A program made the translations under genes and the position numbers. DNA of 64,000 nt. Origin: Bolinopsis microptera (Eukaryota; Ctenophora; Tentaculata; Lobata; Bolinopsidae). Where the stretch lies: positions 5,153,908-5,217,907 of the forward strand of contig NC_087082.1 of NCBI RefSeq assembly GCF_026151205.1. Direction: 5' to 3'. The notes under the pieces were generated by a model. That model was not told the origin of the DNA and ran no database searches. It saw only the letters and a list, made by a program, of their open reading frames with translations. Below are positions 11,920 to 22,932 of this stretch, in pieces. How positions within the stretch are numbered: the first letter of the stretch is position 1; each line of letters begins with the position of its first letter.

Positions 11920-12690
11920 AATCACCTTGTGCTGCAGATGTATTCCACTTATTTACTTCTGCATCTTCTATCGTGATGTTATCGACACCTGTGAAGATAG
12001 CTGTATCCTCCAGAACACGCGACAACCAGTTATTCCGAGGTCTGGCCCTTGACCTTTTACCATGCTTAAAGAAAAACAAAATTTTAAGATCGAGTGAAGA
12101 AGATAATCAGGTATTTTTTTTTCTGGCATCCTCACCACATGTATGGCTAAACCATCTGTAAAATAAAGTAGATAGATATGTATTAGATATGTGATAAAAC
12201 TGTTAAATTTTTAGGATTCTCCTGAGACATCGTTGATGGAACACTTCAAATCTTTTCATCTGCGTCTGCTTGGTATTCTATACCTCATTTCCATAAGGTA
12301 GTATATTAAGGACAGCCGCTTTGTATATCCTGATTTTAGTTGGTTTCTTGATGTTGCGACTGTACCATATACTGCTAATCTGACAGAATGCCCCAGAGGC
12401 CTTATGAATTCAAGCTGTTAGTTCCTTATCAATTGTTCCATCCGCACATAGCACCCAAGTAAGTAAAATTGACCTGCTGTATTGGGAGACCTTCCACAAT
12501 GATGTCCACAGTGTCGTCTTTAGAATACGGCCTCCGCAATGTACTTTTACTGACAGCCATGCTGTGTGTTTTGCCGGCATTAATCTTTAGACCCGCACAG
12601 GCACTGTATTTGCAGAGAAGGTCAGTGGTTTCCTGCAGCCCCTCCATTGAGTCATCTAACATGGCCATGTAGTGAAAACTGGCCACGGGC
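11920..12690 (-). mobile_element. Degraded LINE reverse-transcriptase fragment
   Basis: The minus-strand frame 12429-12686 contains an RT motif C-like LDDSMEGL, then LCKYSACAGLKINAGKT and FTYLGAM, the palm-to-thumb stretch of many invertebrate LINEs. Downstream, interrupted frames continue as KKPTKIRIYKAAVL, FEVFHQRCLRRIL and, after a gap, WLSRVLEDTAIFTGVD. Stops and shifts show it is dead. The LINE 3' fragment at 22688-22932 in the satellite looks like the C-terminal part of a related family. Confidence 0.7.
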
Positions 12691-13003
12691 CTAAATATTA
12701 CATATCAATCAATTACAATTCATTAATATAACCAATATTAAAAACTATCGAAAATATTCAAGAAAGTATTCTCTAGCCAAAGGGCTCAATATTTAAATCT
12801 AAATCTGTAGTCAGATTTTCACACCACAGTTATCTCTAATAATCAATTCAAAATGTAATCTGGTTAGCTATCTAAGATTCACAATATTCACATACACATG
12901 TCACCAAAACAGTTCATTTAAAAATGGGGCGCTAAGGGTCGTCAGTTTTTGTTGTTTTGTAGCTGAAAACATCTTTCCTTTTTTACCTGCTGAAATATTT
13001 GAA

Positions 13004-13431
13004 ATGCCTACCGACAAGAAATCCAGAGACTCATTGTTATTGCCATCATTGTCATCATCTCCAAAGTCTCCTGCAATCAGATTTATCGCTACCAGACAGA
13101 AGAAACGGAGCTCCGATCCTGATAGTAAACCAACAACTCCTAAGGCCGCTGCAACGTCATCACCACATCAACAATTCGCAGCCCCTGCTCACAGCCACCA
13201 TCCCTTGCAGTAAACCATCGTTCCCTTAATAAATGTCCATGTGGCCGATCTTCTGACAGCTCCTCCTGGAAGATGGATTGCCCCAAGTGTGGCCACTACT
13301 GGCATGTTGACTGCCTAAGTCCTAACGGCCTTGATGCGTCCACCATTATTAAATTTATCAGTATTGGACTCTATCTTCTACACTTGAAGTTTTGCTCTTC
13401 ACACTTACCGAGTTAACTTCTAGGTCAGAAA
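13004..13431 (+). pseudogene. LINE ORF1-like fragment with a PHD-type zinc motif
   Basis: A 69-codon frame from ATG 13004 (MPTDKKSRDSLLLPSLSS, Ser/Pro/Lys-rich) is followed, after a frameshift near 13205, by CPCGRSS, then DCPKCGHYWHVDCLS, a Cys/His pattern like the PHD or treble-clef finger in ORF1 of some non-LTR retrotransposons. It ends at TAA 13431. Known: such fingers occur in CR1-group ORF1 proteins. Inferred: this is a dead ORF1. A host PHD protein is less likely given the frameshift and the surroundings. Confidence 0.5.
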
Positions 13432-15096
13432 TCGTGAATTTCTCATTATCACGTATCAACTCAGGCAAGGGTCTATGGGATTCCGTAACAAACACAGGAC
13501 TGAAAGCGGTAAGCACCAGCCAGCACTTCTGCTGCTTCAGCTGGATTCTTAGTTTGTGTCCAATCTTCCTATTTTAAAGGATGTATGGTACACTTAACCT
13601 GTCTTCTGTTCCGCATGTACAAATATAATTATTTACAGTTTGTTAATGTTTATGTTATTTTCTCACATTCTACAACAAGTTATTACGTGCTGGGTCTTCA
13701 TCAAGTTCGGCCCAGGCAATATCTTTTTCCATCTTCAGTCTTTTGAGTTTGGAACTGTTACATGGTAGATTTATTGGTCTGTTCTGAAACACAGCAGTGG
13801 TCAGTACAAGGTACCGATTCAGCAACCGTTTTCAATTTACCATGGAGCTCATTCCATACATCTTGTACTGGTAGAACTACCATAATTCCAATCTATACAA
13901 CGAAAGCTCTCACACCTAGAGGGCTTCATTGTCTTGAACTTAACAGCACGTTTTTATTCTGATAAGACTGTCAGGCAATGTTTACTTTCACATGATCACT
14001 CTTGTGGAGACACTTTGGCAGTCGGTTGACAAGAGCATCATCGCTGTAAAGAACTGTATCGAGAAGTCACAGTTTCCTTCACAAGCCGAGTTTTAGTCAG
14101 TAAAAAAACCATGCCAGACCTAAACCATTCAAACATATTCATCCATTTCTTGTTCCATCGAGTCAGTGTCGTTGGCTAATCGTGTGCATTCCACGGAAGC
14201 TTAGTACCTTGTTACCATTTTGAAAAGTTTGGGGGTTTTAAAGTTGTTTTTTTTAAATAAATTTTTTCAAGAATTTTACAATTTCTTTATCTATCCAGCT
14301 TGCTTGTCTCACAATTCTTTCTTTGGGAAACAAAAGTGAAGGAATGATCGAACATTTCACTGCATTGCCATTGCACAGAGATGACATTTTGCAATAAGGG
14401 GCCACTGTTGTTTCAATTATGTAACTGAATGACATAATTATAATTTACTGATGTCCCGATTGTGGTAGTGAAATCATCTGTACAGTAGGTTTTATAAGTG
14501 CACTTCTATTTGTGTTCTTAAGGAGCTCCTTAACAGTTGCATGATCCTTTTCAATAAATCCTATTAGAGTACACTTCTTCTGAACGGTAGTTTATTTTAG
14601 TCTTTCCCAGAAGGTTTAATATTTTGTCCACTTCGCATGATGACATTTCTCTCTTGTCCTTCTCAGCCATATTCTACACAGCAGCAGCTGTGTATGCTAA
14701 CAACACTACACTTGCTCTGGATCTCGATAATTGCATTTTGGTGGGAACCCTTCTCGGATGTTAAATGTTTTGTCTTCGATATTCCACATCTTTTTCTATA
14801 AATTAAAGAAATTGCTGCAGTTTCGAGCTTCAGGATAAATTTGTCTCTCCACTTCTATTCAACAATGCAAACATTTAATTCATTGAAAATTGCAATCTCC
14901 TCGTAGGTTAGTGTACGTGTGGTCAGTACTATACATACATTGTACAGACAGTGTACATGCCTCCTCATATACCAGTGTATAGTGTATACACTCCTGTTCA
15001 CTACTGCTCACTACCATTTTATAATTATAATGTTAAATTTATTCGATTTCTTTGATTTGATTTTATTGATTTCCCAAACATTAAGTAACGTAGCAA
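13432..15096. other. Degraded repeat-like sequence, probable old ORF1 remains on the minus strand
   Basis: No intact gene. On the minus strand about 14670-14250 there are broken stretches such as MAEKDKREMSSCEVDKILNL and YCKMSSLCNGNAVKCSIIPS, separated by stops, which look like a decayed retroelement gag/ORF1. The remainder shows nothing recognisable. The promoter and any 5' UTR exon of RPL19 must lie here or upstream but cannot be placed. Confidence 0.35.
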
Positions 15097-15106
15097 CTAC
15101 TTTAGA

Positions 15107-18100
15107 ATGTCTAGTCTCAAACTACAGAAGAGGCTGGCTGCCTCTGTCATGAAGTGCGGCAGGAAGAAGGTCTGGCTCGACCCAAACGAGGCCAGTGAAA
15201 TCAGCAACGCTAACTCTCGTAAGTATTTATTTTTATAGATTTTACTACTATAATGGGGGGGGGGTGGGTGCCAAGTCCGTCTATGTCCGCTTGTCTCATA
15301 GAATCCATACAGGACTGGCCAGGACAGGACTGGACATAGGTGGACATAGGCGGACAAAAGTGGACATTAGCGGACAAAAATGAACAACAAAATTAGCTTA
15401 ATTTTGTTTAATTTTGTTTAATTTTGTTAAAATTTGCTAATTAGGCAGGGTGATACTTTTTCAAAAAGTTGTATGTGGTCCACCCTATAGATCCTTTTTT
15501 AAATGTATTTTGAGGTGCGAAGTGAGATGTCAAGTTGTACTTGGATACAAGATCTAGAAATACATCGGTATCACGTGATCTATAAACACATGGAGCGGTT
15601 CTGCGCTTGACAGGGCTGTTGGCAAGCAGCCACTGTCTGGACTCTGGAACAGTGATAATCACCTTCTATAACTGATTCACTGTCGAGAGTCCAATATGGA
15701 GCCACATGACCTTGATATCCCGTATCAGTCGGTTGAGCCAGAGAGGCGTGACGAATGAACAAGCACAATGCTGGTAGAATAGGGAATAAGTTGCGAAGTT
15801 CAGGATCAAGTCAGGGGTGTAGGAAGCGGGGGAGGGGGGGGGGGGGGGCATCTGGACAAGGGGCCAAAAAGGGCCAACTTTTTATTTAGGTTTTTAAAAA
15901 TTTAGGGGAAAAATACTCGGACCGAAGATTTTGTAGTGGTTTTCTGAAAATTGTAACTTTAACGGTCCGAGTCATATCCTTCGATTATCGAAGTCGGTAC
16001 CCCTCGATACACAATTTTGGACTCGTTAATCCCCCCCCCCCCTGGTAATGCGATCTCGGAAGGCAGGCCTCCCCTTTGCAACACGAGTTCGGAATCGGGA
16101 GCACTTGATACGGGAGATACGTATCGAGAATGACTCGGACCGAAAATTTTTTAAGTTCTACCCTGTTCAATGTTCATGATTATAAGCCGAAAATATTTTT
16201 TTCGGTTTTTCGAAGTCCGCACCTACCCCTCAATACACAATTTTGGACTCGAGACTGGTAATGCGATCTCGGAAGGCAGGCCTCCCCTATGCAACACGAG
16301 CTCGGAATCGGCAGCTCTCGATACGGGAGGTACGTATCGAGAATAACTCTGACCGAAAATTTTTCAAAGTTTTTCTGAAAACTACTTTTCTCCACGTTTC
16401 ATGCTACCCTGTTCATTATTAGCCGAAAAAATTGTGTCCAAATCATGTGCGAAAAATTCTCATAATTTTTGTCCGTTAATGTAATGTCCGCCTATGTCCG
16501 TCCGAGCCCGCTAATGTCCCAAAAATACGTCCGCTTGTCTCAAAGAATCCAAAAAGGACAGGACATTATACGCGGACATGTCACCCCCTCCTATAATTTT
16601 TGTTCTGTGAGTTGTGACAGTCGGTTTTTACCATCTAAGAACACCTTAAATATGCGTCAAATGGTAATTTTAAGGTGATGTTAATTTTATTTTCTTAAAA
16701 TATGGTGGTAGACATAACTAACGAGGTGTTACATTATATTTATCCTCTAGCTCTGTAGTTGCAATCTCGACAACTAAAACGACGACTTGGGCCATTACAG
16801 AAGCATTATACAGGGGGTCAAAAAAGAGGCAACCAAGCCTTACCTGTACGGGTCATGTGCTATGGTGCTTCAGGTACCTGCTCATTTCACGGTGAAATTG
16901 TGTTTTGAGATTTGTAACTCAATGAAGTAATATAATCATTATCATTATTTGGTATTGCAATCTGACCGAAAAATTTGTCCATTCATTCCTCAACTTTTGG
17001 TCAAATGGGCATAAGCATCGATGGGGTTTAAAATTGTATCACGGCCTCCAGAGGTCATAGCTGAGCCACTGTAGCTGTAAATAATAAGTGATGATCTCAG
17101 ACAGCCTTGAGTTATTAACAGAAATCACTTAGTCGCCTGAAGAAGAGAGAAGGAGGACTTGAAATGGGCTGTTAAAACTGAGTGAAGCTGAGGTTGGGAT
17201 AGTTTGACCCCGTGATTATGTTCGCGGTTTTATATACTGCTGTCTGCTGTTGTCCATCGATAGTAATACCCAAGACCAAGGTATTTCGACATGATAAGCT
17301 TATTGCAATCGCTTCCTGTTACTTTCGCTCCTTCTCCCCTCCTTCATCACTGCCCGTCTCACGTCCGGGTCCCTTATGTGGTCCACGAATGAAGCCTTTA
17401 CTTCTTAATCTACTTAACTTAAATCCATGGATCACATCGATTAATTACCACTGATTGGGTGACGTATCTCTGTGTTAGTCAAGTAAATGGTTCGGCTTGT
17501 AGGGTTGCTCTTCAACAAGCAAGGGTCGACCGAGGGCAGGATTTACGACCGAGGGCAGGATTTACGACCGAGGCCGAGGAAATTTTGCTTTGATAAAACC
17601 GAGGCCGAGGCAAACCGAGGAATTGTCCTTCCGACCGAGGCCAAGGAAAAATCGCTATTCCTTTGTAAAACCGAGGACTCGGTCAACAAGGAGGATTTAG
17701 TATATCAGTAGTATGGCAATTCCACGGTAACGTCCCAATAGGCATTGGTATCGATCTGCCCCACCAATGCATGTCTTACAGCGCTGTAAGACTTCAGATT
17801 CAGCAGCTGTACTGCATTTATCATATCGAAGAAAACCTGGCATTTAAAGATTATCTCTTGATACTGATTACACTCTGGTAACCCTTCCAAGTTCCATCGG
17901 GGGGGGGGGGGGGGGGGGGGGGATTTTTCAAAAGACCCACTCAGCCCCCTTCGTGGTAACTGTTAAGAAATCACGGTACTAATATAACTGTGTCTTGGTA
18001 TATAAAATAAGATACCCACCCATAAATTGCTTTAAACAGCTCATTAAACGTTGGGAAATGGGCAAATTAAACCCACTATAAGTAGGGGTTTTTTTTTCAA

Positions 18101-20281
18101 TGTAGTCGAATTAGATAAAAAGTTACAAAAAGAAGAAATTTTTGTTTAAAAACCTCAAAACCCATTCCCAAAATTGGAATTTGAGGTAAAAAGGGTTTTT
18201 TGGGTTGGACACCCCCCCTCAGTACCATGTGCTAACTGTTTTTCTGGGAAATGAGCAGCATACTAACTGTGTTTTGGAAGAAAATAATGACCCACACCCC
18301 CCGACGTCACGTACGATTCTCACCTTATGATCCCCCGCTTCCATTACTACTGAGCATGAAGCGCTATACCAGGTATAACAAGTAAGGGTATTACAGATAG
18401 CTAATCCTTAGCCAGTGTAAAGTAGAGATAACACCCAAAACTGTAGTATGGTTTTACTGAACACCATTTTAGAGATTATGTTAAGGTGCCCTTACGAGGT
18501 ATTTCACTGTTTACTTGCTGTCTGTCATGTTGTAAACTACAAATGGTACAATAAGACAAAATTACACTTACCGATGATAACTGGAGAAGCAAGATACCAT
18601 TAAAGAATTGAAATGAAAGAGGAACAATTGATTTTTTGTCTTGTTACGTGAGTTGGGTGTTGAGTCCTCATTCGTGTAATTATTTCATTCCTATCATTTT
18701 GTATGTGGTTCTATGTGTAATACAGATGTTTGAGGACTATGGTCTAGTCAACCTACAGGGACCCGTCTCCGCTTAGCCAGTATTTTATCAAATTCCCTGG
18801 TCCTATTCACAAGACACACGTTTCCACCAATTTATCGACGTAACGTAGCGCGCGAAGAGCGCCAAGTTGATTGTAATGTACTCTTGTCACTATCTACTTG
18901 AAAATTTTTGCGCGCAACGCGCGTCCTCACGTTTAATCCTTTTCCTCGGCGCTTCATCAGCACAAGTTGTGGGGTAGTAAACCACTCAACCACAGCTACC
19001 ATCACAGCACCATTTATCAGGTCAGAACATCAAGAAGTTGATCAAGGACGGTCTTATCATCAAGAAGCCCCAGACAGTTCACTCCAGAGCTAGATGCAGG
19101 AAGAACAGGGAGGCCAGGCGTATGGGACGACACACCGGTAAATACTGAATATTTCTTTCACTCCTAGAGTAGGAGTTTATTCTCACTCTTTCCTGCCGAG
19201 TCCTTCTTTTCTGTTGGAATATTAATACTACTCATTTCAACAACTTCTATTCGATTATTTATTCTAATAACTCGTTTCAACAGTTTCCATTCGATTATTT
19301 ATTATAATAATTTTTGCAATTTACTGTTAAAAATGAATCCCATTGTTCTTATGCACAGCAAATATTAAATCATACATTTCCAGATGAGGTCATGTTGATG
19401 ACTTAATCCATTATGGATCATTACCAAAGTTATCTTTTCTGGCAAGATTTTAATTTTCAAATATCCAGGTACCGGTAAGAGGAAGGGTACAGCTAACGCC
19501 AGAATGCCCGAAAAGGTTATCTGGATGAGACGTATGCGTGTTCTTCGTCGTCTGCTCAAGAAATACAGGGAGGATAAGAAGATTGACAAGCATATGTAAG
19601 TAGTGATGTCTTGTCAGTTTCTGAAATATTGTCTTCCTTACCTACGACTTATTTGATAATAAACACAGTTATGTGGGCTTCACCAACTGAAGAATTATAA
19701 CATAAAAATAAAGCGAGCTCCTAACCGCCCTAGTTAAGGGACCGTTCACATATCACGTAATTAGTTTTACACAGCTGTTGTGTCAAAATTACACAAGCGT
19801 AATTATTTAGGAACCCCCCTTACCTCCCCCCTCAGTGATGACGTAATATGTGAACGACCCCTAATGCCTCCTAGAATCAATTCCACTGAAAGAGTATCAG
19901 GGAGATCCGAATCGACGGGCAGTAATATACACTATAAGCATTGTAACCCTGAACTAGAATAGAGAAGGTTGCTCATAGATTAGAGTAATGCTATCAGAGA
20001 TCTGCAAGTTTATTAACACTAAAACCAATTCTCTCCTCCCCAGGTACCACGCCCTGTACCTCCAGTCCAAGGGTAACATTTTCAAGAACAAACGTGTCCT
20101 GATGGAGCACATCCACAAGAAGAAGGCCGAGAGTGCTAGGTTGAAGACCCTCCAAGAGCAGGCTGAGGCCAGAAGGAACAGGTCCAAGGCCGCCCACGAG
20201 AGGAAGTCTGCTCGTAATGCTCAGAAAAACGCTGAAATGTTCGCTCATATTGAAGACAATGTTGCTGAGGAGGAATCTTAA
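15107..20281 (+). CDS. RPL19: 60S ribosomal protein L19 (eL19)
   Basis: Structural protein of the large cytosolic ribosomal subunit. Four coding exons: 15107-15218, 19021-19137, 19469-19595, 20044-20281, joined in phase 1, 1 and 2, giving 197 residues (human 196). Diagnostic stretches: [70 protein letters not shown], then [20 protein letters not shown] and a basic, Glu-rich helical tail ending AEEES. All junctions carry GT-AG. The ATG is one base after an acceptor-like CTACTTTAG (ending 15105), so an untranslated first exon is likely upstream, as in other ribosomal protein genes. An AATAAA lies at 20444. Intron 1 is 3.8 kb, unusually long for such a gene, and carries a foldback element; intron 3 carries a small MITE. 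Confidence 0.97.
15247..16597. mobile_element. Foldback-type element with GGACAT subterminal repeats in RPL19 intron 1
   Basis: The left edge has TATAAT plus a G run, then many GTCCG / GGACAT / AGCGGAC words (15280-15380). The right edge (16466-16597) has the complementary words (TTTTTGTCCG, ATGTCCGCCTATGTCC, CCCCCTCCTATA), so the ends pair as long, messy inverted repeats. A 22-bp word beginning GTCCGCTTGTCTCA is in the same orientation in both arms. The centre contains a tandem duplication (about 15990-16211 and 16212-16440) with AATTTTGGACTCG, GGTAATGCGATCTCGGAAGG and TACGTATCGAGAAT in both units. No transposase. Confidence 0.65.
17520..17690. repeat. CCGAGG-rich short repeat in RPL19 intron 1
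   Basis: Repeated ACCGAGGCCGAGG and GACCGAGGGCAGGATT words over about 170 bp. A 24-bp G run follows at about 17898-17922. The rest of intron 1 (16600-17520, 17930-19020) shows nothing recognised. Confidence 0.6.
19738..19861. mobile_element. Small MITE with GGGRCCGTTCACATAT-type ends
   Basis: About 124 bp in RPL19 intron 3. Ends GGGACCGTTCACATATCACG and the complement of GGGGTCGTTCACATATTACG pair as inverted repeats, with TAA outside both. Related degraded copies or ends occur at about 20490-20620, 31540-31720, 33105-33135, 44605-44672 and 59814-59835. Confidence 0.65.
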
Positions 20282-20443
20282 GTTAAAATCTGATTTTTTT
20301 TAATCCATCCAATTTTTGTTTCATTTGTATTTCTTGGGGAGGAGATTTCATTATTTGATCTAGAATCTTCTCATGTTCGCCATTATCAAAACACAACCTT
20401 GTGGGTACGATAGCGTACCGGAAATGACCGTTGGGAAAATTTC

Positions 20444-20449
20444 AATAAA
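20444..20449 (+). promoter_or_regulatory. Poly(A) signal of RPL19
   Basis: Canonical AATAAA 163 bases after the RPL19 stop codon, in a T-rich 3' UTR. The start of a MITE-like repeat follows at about 20490. Confidence 0.6.
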
Positions 20450-21619
20450 ATTTGTTGGTAGAAGATCCTCGATAGTATAGAGGGGGTGGGGAAAAATTAG
20501 AGTGCGCCACTCCCTCCGTAATCAGTTCTACACATGGCTATTGTGTCAAAAGTACACAAGCGTAATCGATTGGAAACCCCCCGGCTGATACGTAATAATT
20601 GTGAACGACTACTAATGATCTCATCTGGAGCTGAAAATCATCTCACATACCAAATTGTTCCTGGGCCTTCGCTTGTAGCGCGATGCGTTACTGTGCCGCG
20701 CCGCGCACTCAATGAGGCTTCTCACAGCGAGATGCGCTACTTAACTGTGCTACTTAACTGTGCCGCGCCGAGCTGCGGTGAATTGACATCGTCAAGGCCT
20801 TCCCACGAATAAAATCGTTCATTAAGTGTTTGCCTGCAGCAAACAAAATTAGTTCCTGTCAACAATTAGGTAATATTATCGAGTCTGCAAACAAACTTTC
20901 TCCGGGCATGGTTGCTAAGACGATCGCCTCAATTTTTTAAAAATTCTTAGGTTTTGAGGGTATGGGGTCCCCCCTCTGTAATCAAGACCCAACTTAACCC
21001 CCCTCCCCCGGATGATGATTAATCACTCTACACTCGACTCACGTGACTTTTTTAACCTGTTCTCTAGCTGGCCCTGGACGATTATTCGAAACCCTAACCC
21101 TCTTATCTGATCCCAAACCCTAACAAAAGCATATGCTGAAACCCTAACTGCTAACCCCAACAAGAAATTCGACCAACTGCCTTATACGGTCATACTCATA
21201 GTCATATCACGTGATCAAGACAGTTTTTCGCCAGGGGAGCATTTAAGTTTAACACTAATTGTCATTAGGGTGATTCTGAATCAGCGTCCGAAAATTAGGG
21301 GGTGCACTATAAAAATAAACTTGCTCGGATTTTAAAAATTTTTGTACCATTGTTTTCTAGAGACTGTGAGAATTTTCACAATACCAAATTTGTCATACCT
21401 TTTTGGAAAGATCAGTGAGTGTCGCCTAGGTGCCAGGATGATAATTAATCACTCTACACTCGACTGTCACGTGACAAAAACGCCGTGATTTCATTGGTTA
21501 ACCTGATAACGCGCCGCAGATCTCTATAAACACAAATTATTCATCGCGCGTGCAGTAAACTCAAATTAAGTCCTAATTTGTTACCGAAATTCAGACTTTC
21601 GACAAAACGGTACCATAAT
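20450..21619. other. Intergenic repeats, no gene
   Basis: Contains a degraded MITE (about 20490-20620), a GC-rich stretch with GAATTGACATCGTCAA (20768-20783) and a direct repeat (21008-21050 and 21438-21475, sharing ATTAATCACTCTACACTCGA and CACGTGAC). No coding exon recognised. Confidence 0.5.
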
Positions 21620-22687
21620 ATGGATTAATGGTTGAAAATAAAGTGTTTTAGTGAATAACTTAGAATATATTTTCGATTTTCTCAAGATCTGACCGATAGA
21701 TTTTCTTTAAACTTTCCAGATAATTACATGGCTATATGACGGATAATGTGTACGAGTTTGGGAGAATTTCTGTGTGCCAAACTTGAGATATGACTTCAAA
21801 CACAAGAAAATATCTCCAAATTGGCGGTTTCTAACGGAACACAAGCATATATTTCGAGATCTAACTGATAGATTTTCTTTAAACTTTCCAGATAATTACA
21901 TGGCTATATGACGGATAATCCGTGCAAGTTTGGGCGAATTTCTATGTGCCAAACTTGATATATGACTTCAAACACGACAAAACTGTACCATAATATGAAT
22001 TGGTCGAAAATCGAGTGTTTTAGTGAATAACTTATAATATATTTTCAATTTTCTCAAGATCTGACCGATAGATTTTCTTCAAAATTTTGAGATAGTTACA
22101 TGGTTATATGGCGGATAATGTATGAGAGTTTTGGAGAAATTCTATGTGCCAAACTTGAGATATGACTTCAAACACAAGAAAATATCTTCAAATTGGCGGT
22201 CTCGGCGGAACACAGGAATATATTTCATGATCTGACTGATAGATTTTCTTTAAACTTACATGGCTATATGACGGATAATGTGTACGAGTTTGGGAGAAAT
22301 TCTATGTGCCAAACTTGAGATATGACTTAAAACACAAGAAAATAACTCAAATTGGTACAATATTTGACGAAAGTCGATTATCTCGAGATCTAACTGATAG
22401 AATTTTTTAAACTTTCCAGATAGTTCCAGGGCTATTAGACGGATAATCTGAGCAAGTTTGGGCGAATTTATATCTGAGATAATATATGACTTTGTTCCTC
22501 CGAAACCGCCAATTTGGAGATATTTTCTTGTGTTTGAAGTCATATCTCAAGTTTGGCACATAGAAATTTGCCCAAACTCGCACGGATTATCCGTCTTATA
22601 GCCATGTAACTATCTAAAAAGTTTAAAGAAAATCTATTGCTCAGATCTTGAGAAAATCGAAAATATATTCTAAGTTATTCACTAACA

Positions 22688-22932
22688 TAGCTGCACGGAG
22701 GATGAGACTTGCAGGTCATTTAGCCAGACATGAAGAACTATTGAGTCATCAACTTCTCTTCTGGGAACCCCTTCAAGGACATCATCGAAGGGGAAGACCA
22801 CACCTCACATACATTGACATCCTTCGGAAGGACACGGGGCTTGACGACAGCAAAGAGATTATCAAACTCATGCTGGATAGACAGATTTGGAAGAAGACTA
22901 TTTCTGTTCGGACGCTGAAGCCGCCCTAAGTC
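22688..22932 (+). mobile_element. LINE 3' fragment inserted in the satellite
   Basis: The plus-strand frame to 22929 reads RRMRLAGHLARHEELLSHQ, then WEPLQGHHRRGRPHLTYIDI and LRKDTGLDD. This is the very common C-terminal segment of invertebrate LINE polyproteins (a GRP-x-TY-x-D pattern). The satellite is interrupted after TTATTCACTAA and resumes with TTATTCACTAAAACACTCG, so the flank looks duplicated by about 11 bp, as expected for target-primed insertion. Confidence 0.75.

Noticed and set aside
12150-12215. Intron-like TTTATTTTACAG within the dead LINE at 11920-12690
   Set aside because: No matching GT donor in the right place; the gap is more simply a deletion or insertion in a dead copy.
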